From assembly GCF_024919275.1 (NCBI RefSeq), contig NZ_JANWGH010000001.1, positions 62,001 through 126,000 of the forward strand: a stretch of DNA of 64,000 nt, given 5' to 3'. The position numbers and the translations under genes are program-made. Numbering within the stretch: position 1 is the stretch's first letter; every line of letters begins with the position of its first letter. Below, piece after piece: positions 1 to 8,186 of the stretch. The notes under the pieces were generated by a model, which was given only the letters and a program-made list of their open reading frames with translations, had not been told where the DNA came from and did no database searches. Source of the stretch: Algoriphagus limi. Its GTDB lineage: Bacteria; Bacteroidota; Bacteroidia; Cytophagales; Cyclobacteriaceae.

Positions 1-227
1 AAAATGCAGAAGCCTTAGGAATTGCAGATAAAGCAGGAAGTATTAGTCCAGGAAAATGGGCGGATATGATGATTATCCGTGGCAATCCTATCGAAGATAT
101 CAATCGAACCCGAAGTGTTCACACAGTTGTAAAAGACGGGAAATTTTATTCTTCCCATGATTTGAAAAATGCCGCTAAAGGGAAGTTGGGGCCTTCAGTT
201 GAGGAAGTTCCGGATGAAATTCAGTGA
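1..227 (+). CDS. Amidohydrolase family protein, C-terminal end (partial)
   Basis: The reading frame is open from base 3 to a TGA at 225-227, so only about the last 74 residues are present. The segment SPGKWADMMIIRGNP followed by VVKDGKFY is the usual C-terminal strand pair of metal-dependent amidohydrolases (imidazolonepropionase/prolidase type), where the chain returns to the small beta-sandwich domain. The metal-binding residues would lie outside the window, so the substrate cannot be given. The stop overlaps the stop of the convergent nucleoside hydrolase by a few bases. Confidence 0.75.
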   Translation, partial: NAEALGIADKAGSISPGKWADMMIIRGNPIEDINRTRSVHTVVKDGKFYSSHDLKNAAKGKLGPSVEEVPDEIQ

Positions 228-1147
228 AAAGCCCGCTCAAAGGATTCCCAAAAATCCTTCTCCATTTTCTCAGTATTAATTCTGCTATGAATTTTTACTT
301 TTCTTCTGGTATTCTCCTCGGGAGTCCAAAATTCTTCCACTTTGCTCCATTCCGGGTGGATTAAGGCTTCAATAATGGCTACATCCCACATGATCCAACG
401 CTCTTTCCCGGGGTCTTCATTTGTCCACCATCGGGTGTAGCTTTCCCATCGGTTAATCAAGTAATCCCCTAGTTCGGATTTCCCTCTAAGCTGCTGATCA
501 ACTTTTTCCTTATCAAAAACCAAATGCTGACTAGTTGTGGCAGACATAATGGTCAAGTCCAATTCAGGCGTATCAAAAATTACATTGACTGCTAGCGTAT
601 CGTTCCCGGAATTGAATTCCTTCTTGTTGAAGTTGTTGGTTTCTGGATCATGCCATATACCCAGATAATGAACCTTGATTTTCGGTATGATGCTAGGTTC
701 TTGAAGGATGGCCGAGGCCACGTTTGTACAGCTGCCAAGAATAACTAGATTCAACTTTTCATCTCCTTCCATTTTGAGAGCCTGCTCAATAATAAAATCA
801 GAGGCAGGGGATCGCTGAGGTTCAGAGTTTGATTTTAAAGGGAAGTTTGAACCTATGGGTAATGGAATTTCTTGTCGGTTTGCCAGCTCTATCAAGCGCT
901 CATTAATCGTTTGACTTTCCTTGACTGTAGAATCACTCGCAAATGGAGATATATGGAATTGTGCAGATGTAATCCCTTTGATATCCAATTTCTCATCTGC
1001 TAAAGCCCTAGCTAAGGCAAAAAGATCATCCACCTCATTGGCTGTGTCTGCATCGATGATTACCGGGATTTTTTCTTCCTGAGAAATGGGGGTAAAGAAA
1101 GAGGGTTCTAGAAATGTCAAAAAGGAGAAAAGATAAAACAAAGTCAT
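221..1147 (-). CDS. Exported nucleoside hydrolase-like protein
   Basis: About 308 residues. After a hydrophobic N-terminal signal (LFYLFSFLTFL) comes PVIIDADTANEVDDLFAL, the variant DxD...DD metal-binding motif of the inosine-uridine-preferring nucleoside hydrolase fold. LNLVILGSCTNVASAI in the middle matches the family's second conserved strand-loop. The family hydrolyses N-glycosidic bonds of ribonucleosides; the signal suggests a periplasmic enzyme, but the substrate is not determinable. I chose the ATG at 1147; a longer TTG start at 1177 would add ten residues including a lysine that could serve as a signal n-region, so the start is uncertain. It is divergent from aguB. Confidence 0.75.
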   Translation of the reverse strand: MTLFYLFSFLTFLEPSFFTPISQEEKIPVIIDADTANEVDDLFALARALADEKLDIKGITSAQFHISPFASDSTVKESQTINERLIELANRQEIPLPIGSNFPLKSNSEPQRSPASDFIIEQALKMEGDEKLNLVILGSCTNVASAILQEPSIIPKIKVHYLGIWHDPETNNFNKKEFNSGNDTLAVNVIFDTPELDLTIMSATTSQHLVFDKEKVDQQLRGKSELGDYLINRWESYTRWWTNEDPGKERWIMWDVAIIEALIHPEWSKVEEFWTPEENTRRKVKIHSRINTEKMEKDFWESFERAFH

Positions 1148-1311
1148 AAATGAGGTGATAGACGGTTTTGGACCCAAAACTACAAAAGAGGATTCGGTCC
1201 AGTCAACTGCTGAAATTCCTATTCCGGTTTAATTGTTTTCATTCTTCAATCCCTATTTGTCAATCCCCACCATCCACGGTATCTTTGTCCATTCATTTTA
1301 ACGTCGAAGCC

Positions 1312-2187
1312 GTGGCAAATAAAACCGTCAAAGTAGGTATGGTCCAGCTCAGTTGCTCTGGGAATGTGGCCGAAAATATGGAGAAAACTATTGCAGGTAT
1401 CCGTACAGCTGCTCAAAAAGGGGCACAGGTGGTAGTTTTACAGGAACTTTTTAGATCCCTCTACTTCTGCGATGTGGAGGATTATGAAAACTTCAAATTA
1501 GCGGAAGCCATTCCTGGTCCTTCTACCGATGCACTGGGTGTTTTAGCTAAGGAGCTAGGTGTAGTAATTGTAGCTTCCCTATTTGAAAAACGAGCTGAGG
1601 GTCTATATCACAATACCACAGCTGTTTTAGATGCAGATGGAAGCTATTTGGGCAAATACCGAAAAATGCATATTCCGGATGATCCTGGATATTATGAGAA
1701 GTTTTATTTCACCCCTGGCGATTTAGGATATAAAGTGTTCCCAACAAAGTTTGGAAAAATAGGTGTGTTGATTTGCTGGGATCAGTGGTATCCCGAGGCG
1801 GCTCGGATTACTGCTTTGAAAGGTGCTGACTTTTTGGTTTACCCCACTGCCATCGGCTGGCACAAGGATCAGGACGAATTGACCAATGAGGAACAATATG
1901 GAGCTTGGCAGACTATTCAAAGATCCCATGCAGTAGCCAATGGGATTCCTGTAGTTTCTGTTAATCGTACCGGTGTGGAAGGGGAGATGCAGTTTTGGGG
2001 AGGATCTTTTGTGGCCAATCCATTCGGGAGAGTGGTTTACAAAGCTCCTCATTTGGAAGAAGAAATTCACGTGGAGGAATTGGATTTGACAGGTTCGGAT
2101 CGTTATCGAACTCACTGGCCTTTTTTACGGGATCGAAGAATTGATTCCTACGATCCTATTACCAAGCGTTTCCTTGACGAAGACTAA
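1312..2187 (+). CDS. aguB: N-carbamoylputrescine amidase
   Basis: Nitrilase/carbon-nitrogen hydrolase of about 291 residues. The catalytic triad is visible: Glu in VVLQELF (about residue 45), Lys in YRKMHIPDD, and Cys in ICWDQWYPEAAR. It should convert N-carbamoylputrescine to putrescine, CO2 and ammonia in the cytoplasm. The open frame extends upstream to an ATG at 1168, but those 48 residues (many Ser, Phe and Cys) do not look like the family. The GTG at 1312, giving VANKTVKVGMVQLSC, fits the known N-terminus, so I use it. The neighbour aguA supplies the substrate and starts three bases after this stop, so the two are almost certainly co-transcribed. Confidence 0.92.
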   Translation: MANKTVKVGMVQLSCSGNVAENMEKTIAGIRTAAQKGAQVVVLQELFRSLYFCDVEDYENFKLAEAIPGPSTDALGVLAKELGVVIVASLFEKRAEGLYHNTTAVLDADGSYLGKYRKMHIPDDPGYYEKFYFTPGDLGYKVFPTKFGKIGVLICWDQWYPEAARITALKGADFLVYPTAIGWHKDQDELTNEEQYGAWQTIQRSHAVANGIPVVSVNRTGVEGEMQFWGGSFVANPFGRVVYKAPHLEEEIHVEELDLTGSDRYRTHWPFLRDRRIDSYDPITKRFLDED

Positions 2188-2190
2188 TTG

Positions 2191-3267
2191 ATGAAAGATT
2201 TATTTGAATTGGCAAAAAGTGGGGAAGTTACCCCTGCTGAACTGGGTTATTATTTTCCTGCTGAATTTGCTCCACAGGAATCCATGTGGTTGAGTTGGCC
2301 GCATAAGGAAGAGTCATGGCCTGGAAAAATCGAAAAGATTTTTTCACCCTATTCTCAATTTGTAAAAGCAGTGGCCAATGCTCAGAAAGTCAATATTAAT
2401 GTAGGAAGCGAGGAGATGAAAGCCTTAGCTACCAAGCATTTGGAAGCAGCTGGAGCCAATTTGAAAAATGTAAATTTTCATCTATTTCCCACCAATGATG
2501 CTTGGTGTAGAGATCATGGCCCGGCCTTTTTGATCAATCCGAAAGCCGAGCAGAAAAGGGTTGTTGTCAAGTGGAATTACAATGCCTGGGGTGATAAATA
2601 TCCTCCTTATGATCTGGATAATCAGATTCCAATTCGAATTGCTGAGGAGTTGGGACTTCCCTGCTTTAAGCCGGGTATAGTCATGGAAGGCGGTTCAGTG
2701 GAATTTAATGGAAAAGGAACGCTACTGACCTCGACCGCTTGCTTGCTCAACAAAAACCGAAATCCACATCTCAATCAATCTCAGATTGAGAAATACCTCT
2801 GTGATTACTATGGAGTTCAAAATATTTTATGGGTAGGGGATGGGATTATTGGAGACGATACGGACGGGCATATTGATGACATCACCCGCTTTGTGAATGA
2901 AGACACCGTGGTGACTGTGATCGAGGAAAACAAGGCTGATGAAAACCACGAAATCTTGGCCGAAAATCTGGAATTGCTCAAAAAAATGCGCCTTGAAAAC
3001 GGCAAGCAACTGAACATTGTGGAGCTACCTATGCCAGGTCCGGTGATTTGGGAAGATCAGCGACTTCCGGCTTCCTATGCCAATTTCTACATTGGAAATG
3101 AAGTGGTGGTGGTACCGACTTTTCGGGATAAAAATGATCAGAAAGCCTTGGATATCCTCACGGATTGTTTTCCTGGACGTAGCGTGATCGGAATCGATAG
3201 TACAGATATCATCTGGGGATTGGGGAGTTTTCACTGCTTGAGTCAGCAGGAACCGGCGGTTCAGTAG
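2191..3267 (+). CDS. aguA: Agmatine deiminase
   Basis: Peptidyl-arginine deiminase family (PF04371) protein of about 358 residues. Hallmarks: MWLSWPHKEESWPG near the N-terminus, NDAWCRDHGP, VMEGGSVEFNGKGTLL, DDTDGHIDD, and the C-terminal catalytic-cysteine region FHCLSQQEP. It hydrolyses agmatine to N-carbamoylputrescine and ammonia. It follows aguB with a 3-bp gap. The ATG at 2191 is the natural start; a TTG one codon earlier is in frame but unneeded. Together with aguB it makes the arginine decarboxylase-dependent putrescine route; the decarboxylase is not in this window. Confidence 0.93.
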   Translation: MKDLFELAKSGEVTPAELGYYFPAEFAPQESMWLSWPHKEESWPGKIEKIFSPYSQFVKAVANAQKVNINVGSEEMKALATKHLEAAGANLKNVNFHLFPTNDAWCRDHGPAFLINPKAEQKRVVVKWNYNAWGDKYPPYDLDNQIPIRIAEELGLPCFKPGIVMEGGSVEFNGKGTLLTSTACLLNKNRNPHLNQSQIEKYLCDYYGVQNILWVGDGIIGDDTDGHIDDITRFVNEDTVVTVIEENKADENHEILAENLELLKKMRLENGKQLNIVELPMPGPVIWEDQRLPASYANFYIGNEVVVVPTFRDKNDQKALDILTDCFPGRSVIGIDSTDIIWGLGSFHCLSQQEPAVQ

Positions 3268-3364
3268 GCAGTATTCAGTAAACAGTAAGCAGTAAGCAGT
3301 GTGCAATGGTCAACGTTTTTTAGGCATTGACCCAAACAAACTGCCTACTGAAAACTGCCTACTG
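3262..3364. repeat. Intergenic inverted-repeat element
   Basis: Between the convergent aguA and ABC ATPase genes the sequence is built from imperfect copies of CAGTAGGCAGT, CAGTAAACAGT and CAGTAAGCAGT on the left, and ACTGCCTACTG on the right (3340-3350 and 3354-3364). The left CAGTAGGCAGT (3262-3272) is the exact reverse complement of the right copies, so the unit can fold into a long hairpin. Elements of this type are scattered through Bacteroidota genomes. It overlaps both gene ends and may act as a bidirectional terminator. Confidence 0.6.
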
Positions 3365-4048
3365 CCTAATCACTCTTCCGTCCTCCATTTCAATAATTCG
3401 GTCTGTTCCCTCAGCGAATTCTTGATCGTGGGTTACTACAAGCATGGTTTGCTTGAATTCTTGTGCAAGTTCCTTAAACTTGTTGAAGACAATATCAGAG
3501 TTTTTCTTGTCCAGATTTCCTGTAGGTTCATCTCCCATGATCAGCAAAGGGTCATTGATCAAGGCTCGGGCGATGGCTACCCGCTGTTTTTGACCTCCGG
3601 AAAGCTGATTAGCTTTTTTTAGGGCATGCTCTTCCATTTCAAAAATCCGAAGTTTTTCCATCGCTCGATATTCCAATTCCTCTCTAGAATATTTTCCCAA
3701 CTTTAGACCTGGAATCATGATGTTTTCCAGTACCGAAAATTCATTCAATAGGTAATGAAACTGGAAGACAAAGCCGATTTTTTCGTTTCTGAGATGGGCA
3801 AGGTAATTTCTAGGTTTGCCAGTAATCAATTCCCCGTCCATATGGAGCTTGCCTTGGTAATCGGTGTCCATAGTAGAAAGAATATAGAGAAGGGTAGATT
3901 TACCACACCCGGATTTTCCTACTACTGAGACAAATTCCCCCTGTTTCACCTCAAAACTTACCTTTTTGAGAACTTGAGTTTTGGTGGGGTTGAAGAAAAA
4001 TTTATCAACCCCTTCTGCTTGTAATGCCGTTGGATGATGATTTTTCAT
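3359..4048 (-). CDS. ABC transporter ATP-binding protein (LolD/MacB type)
   Basis: 229 residues with a full ABC ATPase set: Walker [11 protein letters not shown]-loop in [17 protein letters not shown], signature [15 protein letters not shown], Walker [10 protein letters not shown] with the catalytic Glu, and the H-loop in [10 protein letters not shown]. The FQFHYLL...SVLEN segment is typical of LolD/MacB-type ATPases that drive FtsX-like permeases. It is the last gene of an adaptor-permease-ATPase operon read right to left and overlaps the permease stop by four bases (ATGA). The cargo (lipoprotein, peptide or drug) is not determinable. Confidence 0.92.
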   Translation of the reverse strand: MKNHHPTALQAEGVDKFFFNPTKTQVLKKVSFEVKQGEFVSVVGKSGCGKSTLLYILSTMDTDYQGKLHMDGELITGKPRNYLAHLRNEKIGFVFQFHYLLNEFSVLENIMIPGLKLGKYSREELEYRAMEKLRIFEMEEHALKKANQLSGGQKQRVAIARALINDPLLIMGDEPTGNLDKKNSDIVFNKFKELAQEFKQTMLVVTHDQEFAEGTDRIIEMEDGRVIRQ

Positions 4049-5301
4049 TTTCCTCGAATAATGTCCACTGGATCTACACCGCTAGCTTTTCTGGCAGGGA
4101 AAAATCCTGCTAAATAGGTTGTAATTAAACTGAAGCTTGCTCCTATAAAATAGTACTTGGGATTATAATCCACCGGGAATGTTTTGATGGTGGGCAAAGC
4201 TTCCGTCTCAAAAGGAATCTGATCTATTCCCAGGCAGGCAAAATATCCAAATACCAATCCTATACCACCACCAATCACACCTATCGAAAGAGCAATGGTA
4301 ATGAAAATCCGGTTTACGTCCGAACCGTTAAATCCGATTGCCTTTAGAATGGCAATGGTATCCAGTTTTTCATAAATCATCATATTGAGGATGTTGTAGA
4401 TACCGAAGCCGGAAACAACTAAGAGGGTAATCCCAACCGCATAGCTAATCAAAGTTCGGATATTGGTACCGGTTTCAAATTGGGCATTTACAGTTTGGAT
4501 GTCGTCTGCATCAATATTGTAAATCTTTTCAAGTTCACGAGCCATGGAAGGAGCCAAATCCAAATTGTGAAGCTTAACCTGAATATCCGTAACATAGGAG
4601 GGAGGTTCGCCAAGCATTTTTTGTACCGTACCAATGGAAGCAAAGCTATTGCTGTTATCATAATCGCCTAGCCCTGACTGATAATAGCCGACGACCCTAA
4701 CTTGCATCTTATTTCCCTGAGCTGTGGTAATTTGAATCACATCACCTATCCCTGTCAGCATTCGGTCGGCAAGGCCTTTCCCCAAAATAATGGTATTGGT
4801 TTGATTCAATTCTTCATAATTACCTGCCGTGATATAATCAGTAAAGGCAAAAAGCTGTGCTTCTTTTTGCACATCTATCCCGCTTACAATTCCTGTCAAA
4901 TCGATCGTGCCAACGTTGAAAAACACCTGTGCAGAAACCTTTGGACTTACACCCAAAACCCGTTGGTCATTCTCCAAATTTTGGATGATTTGTTCTGAAT
5001 TGTAAATCGCTAGACGGCTTGTACTTGGTTTGATGGATCGGATGATATTCCAGGTATTTTGAAATTCGTCGGTTATGTCAACCGGTTGATTGGGATTAGG
5101 CTTGATTTCGTTGTAAAATCGGATATGGGGCGTTCTATTAAGGACTAAGCCATCCAACATCGAATTAAGTCCATTCATAAATCCCAGTAACGTCACAAAC
5201 ATGGTGATACTGAACATCACCCCAGTAGCTGCAACCGCCGTCTGTTTGAATCGGGCCAGCATGAGGGCTTTGGACAACTCAAGAATCAAAGACCATTTCA
5301 T
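4045..5301 (-). CDS. ABC transporter permease, MacB/FtsX family
   Basis: 418 residues. One N-terminal transmembrane helix (residues about 18-40), a periplasmic domain of about 240 residues (MacB_PCD), then three C-terminal helices starting near LISYAVGITLLVVSGFGIYN, and the terminal [20 protein letters not shown], which is the classic FtsX C-terminus. It should couple ATP hydrolysis by the overlapping downstream ATPase to mechanical transmission across the envelope. The HlyD-type adaptor gene lies 79 bp upstream, which fits a tripartite MacAB-like system. No outer-membrane TolC gene is visible here. Confidence 0.9.
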   Translation of the reverse strand: MKWSLILELSKALMLARFKQTAVAATGVMFSITMFVTLLGFMNGLNSMLDGLVLNRTPHIRFYNEIKPNPNQPVDITDEFQNTWNIIRSIKPSTSRLAIYNSEQIIQNLENDQRVLGVSPKVSAQVFFNVGTIDLTGIVSGIDVQKEAQLFAFTDYITAGNYEELNQTNTIILGKGLADRMLTGIGDVIQITTAQGNKMQVRVVGYYQSGLGDYDNSNSFASIGTVQKMLGEPPSYVTDIQVKLHNLDLAPSMARELEKIYNIDADDIQTVNAQFETGTNIRTLISYAVGITLLVVSGFGIYNILNMMIYEKLDTIAILKAIGFNGSDVNRIFITIALSIGVIGGGIGLVFGYFACLGIDQIPFETEALPTIKTFPVDYNPKYYFIGASFSLITTYLAGFFPARKASGVDPVDIIRGK

Positions 5302-5380
5302 CTTTACGGGATTTGCTTATTAATGGTCCATTGGCTCAAACCATGATTAGATATATTCCAGCTTTTCCTCATCCTTGGCT

Positions 5381-6469
5381 TCACGGTTTGATCAATTGTT
5401 GGTCTTGGTTTAATCCTTCCAGGATTTGAGCGAATTCAAAATTTTTCAAACCAACCTTTACTACAATGGTGTCGCCCTCTTCCAAAATTACTTTTTCATC
5501 ATTCAAGAGGTAGTTTCTCGGAATTACCAGAGCATTTTCAACTTGAGCTGTGATGATGTTGGCCTCCAAACTCAAGTTGGGGTAAAGGACAGGGGGAGAT
5601 TTGGTGAATACAGCTTCCACCGTGAAGCTTTTGGACTGCGTATCCATCAACGGATAGATTTTCGTGACCTTTCCTTCGAAAGTCTGATCGACATAACTAT
5701 CCATTCGGATAATCACAAGCTGATCTAAGGCAATTTTTGAAATGTCATATTCATCAACCAACAACTCCATGATGAAGTCTTTTTCATCACCCAAAACAGC
5801 CACGACCGTTTGTGGTCCCACCATTTCTCCTTGCTCTTTGGGAAGTGCATAAACCTTTCCGTGAATCTTACTTTTTACCACAAATTCACTTTCCAAAACC
5901 CGACTGATTGCCAAGTTTTTGGAAGCGCTTTTGGAATTGTATTCGATTTCACGTTTGAGGTCTCCGTAACGGATTAAAGCTGATTCGTAATTGTTTTTTG
6001 AATTTTCATAGGTCAACTTACGCTGCTCGAATTCCACTTCTGTTCCAATATTTTGCTCCCAAAGTTTTTTTTGTCTTGCGTAAAGGAGGGAGTCGTTTTG
6101 AAATTTGCTTTTCGCCAAGTCAATGGCAAGTTGAAGTTCACGAAGCTTGGATTGATTTTCTTGATAATCAGCAAAAGCCTGAGCCAATTCAGCATTTTCC
6201 CGAGACAATCTTTCACGTTCATTATACACTGCCAAAATGGGGTCTCCTTCATTGACGACATCGCCTTCTTTCACGAAAATTTCCTGAATAGGACCTGTAC
6301 CGATTGCATAGGCTTCATATTGATTGACTGCTTTGATATTGCCTGATGCATACACCGATTCAGTGATAGACTGAATTTGGGGACTGATGGCAGTTTCTTC
6401 GGAATTGCTGCAGGAAAAAAAAGCAAAGCCTAGAAAAAATCCCAAGATGAAATGGATTCTGTAGTTCAT
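5381..6469 (-). CDS. HlyD/MacA-type periplasmic adaptor lipoprotein
   Basis: 362 residues. It begins with a lipoprotein signal ending LGFAFFSC, then the split biotinyl-lipoyl half IQEIFVKEGDVVNEGDPILAV, a coiled-coil hairpin rich in Glu/Gln/Leu (about residues 85-200), the second lipoyl half and a beta-barrel domain. This is the membrane fusion protein architecture. It is the first gene of the operon with the permease and ATPase that follow. The lipobox suggests anchoring in the inner membrane, as in MacA-like adaptors. Confidence 0.88.
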   Translation of the reverse strand: MNYRIHFILGFFLGFAFFSCSNSEETAISPQIQSITESVYASGNIKAVNQYEAYAIGTGPIQEIFVKEGDVVNEGDPILAVYNERERLSRENAELAQAFADYQENQSKLRELQLAIDLAKSKFQNDSLLYARQKKLWEQNIGTEVEFEQRKLTYENSKNNYESALIRYGDLKREIEYNSKSASKNLAISRVLESEFVVKSKIHGKVYALPKEQGEMVGPQTVVAVLGDEKDFIMELLVDEYDISKIALDQLVIIRMDSYVDQTFEGKVTKIYPLMDTQSKSFTVEAVFTKSPPVLYPNLSLEANIITAQVENALVIPRNYLLNDEKVILEEGDTIVVKVGLKNFEFAQILEGLNQDQQLIKP

Positions 6470-6599
6470 GTGCTAGAAAGAATCAATGATCAAATAAAAA
6501 CCTATGCGGTTGGTTTTTTTATGATAATTGTCAACTTAGCAACAATAATTTCCCCAAACAAAGATTCCGACTCCAAGTTATTTTTTCAATTCTGTGATT

Positions 6600-7487
6600 A
6601 TGAAAAACTATTTATTGATCCTGTTCATCTTTCTGGAATCCTGCGCATTTCGATCTGTAGTACGGGATAAAGAGATTCCTTACATCGAAACCGAGAATTC
6701 TTGGGAATTACCTCAAAAGGAATTGAATGTTTTTGCTCCAAAAAGAGCGGATAACCTACCTGTTTTGATTTTTATCCATGGAGGTAGTTGGAATAAAGGC
6801 AGAAAAGAGATCTATGACTTTTTGGGAAATCGAATGGCTAGAAGGGAAGTGGTGACTGTCATTATTGATTATCCACTTGCACCTGAATATCAAGTCGACA
6901 AAATGGAGCAGGCCGTGCTTTTGGCTGTGAAATGGGTTGAAGAAAATATATCAGAATATGGAGGAGATCCCAATCAGATTTTCATTTCCGGACATTCGGC
7001 AGGAGGTCATTTAGCGGCATTGGCAGCAGTAAAAAATGAATCATGGCAGGCGATGAATTTATCTAATCCTTTGAAAGGTGCCATTTTGAACGATCCGGCT
7101 GGATTGGATTGGTATTGGTTTTTAGAAGAAATGCGTGATCGACCAAATGGAACGGACAATTACGATGCTTTTACTGATAATTCTGAGGTTTGGAAAGCTT
7201 ATTCCCCTATTTATTATTTAAAGGGAAATGAAATCCCCATGCTTTTGATGGAAGGAGAGAAAACCTATCCTGGGATTCGTTTGACAGTTGAGCGATTCCG
7301 AAAGGTGGCTGATGAAAAAGGTACTGATTTAACTTATTCCTTTTATCCTAAAACCAAACATATTCCGATGATTACCCAGTATTTCTGGACTTGGAAAAAG
7401 GGTTACGATGATGTTTTGGGTTTTATCCAAACTCAGTCAGATGGCAGTCTACGTACAAGTTCCTCGGGAGTCAATACAGGCAAGTAA
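6600..7487 (+). CDS. Alpha/beta hydrolase (esterase/lipase-like) lipoprotein
   Basis: About 295 residues. A lipoprotein signal (LLILFIFLESC) is followed by the oxyanion HGGSWNKG motif and the nucleophile elbow ISGHSAGGH (Ser). A Glu/Asp and His pair are plausible in MLLMEGEKTYPG and PKTKHIPM. This matches the BD-FAE/kynurenine-formamidase-like esterase group. The ATG at 6600 is used; a GTG two codons earlier is also in frame. Its last 55 bases overlap the 3' end of the convergent PIN toxin gene, an unusual degree of overlap suggesting the toxin pair inserted or drifted into the gene end. Substrate unknown. Confidence 0.85.
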   Translation: MKNYLLILFIFLESCAFRSVVRDKEIPYIETENSWELPQKELNVFAPKRADNLPVLIFIHGGSWNKGRKEIYDFLGNRMARREVVTVIIDYPLAPEYQVDKMEQAVLLAVKWVEENISEYGGDPNQIFISGHSAGGHLAALAAVKNESWQAMNLSNPLKGAILNDPAGLDWYWFLEEMRDRPNGTDNYDAFTDNSEVWKAYSPIYYLKGNEIPMLLMEGEKTYPGIRLTVERFRKVADEKGTDLTYSFYPKTKHIPMITQYFWTWKKGYDDVLGFIQTQSDGSLRTSSSGVNTGK

Positions 7488-7855
7488 TTATTGGATAATT
7501 TGAGAAAATCCTTCTCTGAGGTAACTATGGCTTCGATTTGATGATATTTGCAAATGGAATAATGGATGCTGTCTTCGATATCCAAATGATCTAATTCTAA
7601 TGCGTTGATTACATCCAATTTATCTCCATCAAGAAAATCAAAGATTTGGCAACAAATACGAGCGATTCCTTTTGTCGTTTCGTAATCTTTCGCCTGTGCT
7701 AAATAATAGATACAGGTTTGAATTACACTTATACTTATAAACCCTTGGATTTGACCGTTCTCTAACTTTTCAAAAAGTTGATTGATTAAGGGCTGTATTG
7801 GACTTCTTTCCAAGAAAAAATCTAAAACCACATTTACATCAAAGAAGATCTTCAT
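7433..7855 (-). CDS. PIN-domain toxin (VapC-like ribonuclease)
   Basis: 140 residues. MKIFFDVNVVLDFFLERSP carries the first acidic residue of the PIN active site, followed by acidic positions in LELDHLDIEDSIHYSICKYH and in VTSEKDFLKL. PIN toxins cleave RNA, usually initiator tRNA or rRNA, when freed from antitoxin. The gene overlaps its antitoxin by 17 bases, which suggests translational coupling. Its 3' end overlaps the esterase gene on the other strand. Confidence 0.85.
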   Translation of the reverse strand: MKIFFDVNVVLDFFLERSPIQPLINQLFEKLENGQIQGFISISVIQTCIYYLAQAKDYETTKGIARICCQIFDFLDGDKLDVINALELDHLDIEDSIHYSICKYHQIEAIVTSEKDFLKLSNNYLPVLTPEELVRRLPSD

Positions 7856-8111
7856 AGCCTAATTTCTTTGCTTTAGCTTTGTAGTATTCTTCCTTCCAAT
7901 CAAAATCTTCAGGAAACTCAATTTTGGATTTTGGCAGCGACCGCATATACTCCACGAGGGACATTCCTTCAGGAAGTCCGGTTTTTCGGCTGACTAGCTT
8001 TTCGAAATGCTCTTCTACCAAACTTGAAATGCTGGTTTCCTCTTTGGCTGCATACTGCTTGATTTTCTCAAGTAGCTTTTCATCGATGGTAATGTTTAAG
8101 CGCTTCTTCAT
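7839..8111 (-). CDS. Antitoxin, ribbon-helix-helix (DUF6364-like)
   Basis: 90 residues. The N-terminus MKKRLNITIDEKLLEKIKQYA is a typical ribbon-helix-helix beta strand plus helix, followed by SSLVEEHFEKLV; this is the arrangement of DUF6364 antitoxins paired with PIN toxins. The C-terminal half, ending KKLGYEDLL, would bind and block the toxin. It is the first gene of the pair and likely represses its own promoter through the inverted repeat immediately upstream. Confidence 0.8.
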   Translation of the reverse strand: MKKRLNITIDEKLLEKIKQYAAKEETSISSLVEEHFEKLVSRKTGLPEGMSLVEYMRSLPKSKIEFPEDFDWKEEYYKAKAKKLGYEDLL

Positions 8112-8113
8112 GG

Positions 8114-8143
8114 TATGCGTATTTTTTTCTAATTATACGCATA
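8114..8143 (-). promoter_or_regulatory. Probable autoregulatory operator of the PIN toxin-antitoxin pair
   Basis: A perfect inverted repeat TATGCGTA (8114-8121) and TACGCATA (8136-8143), 14 bases apart, begins two bases upstream of the antitoxin start codon. Ribbon-helix-helix antitoxins usually bind such half-sites. Seen directly; the function is inferred from position. Confidence 0.6.
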
Positions 8144-8186
8144 ATTAACTTTTTATGCAAAAAGTTCAAAATCAATCAGTTGTGGC

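Noticed and set aside
1168..1311. Upstream 48-residue extension of aguB from an ATG
   Set aside because: The extension lacks family similarity and the GTG at 1312 gives the expected N-terminus.
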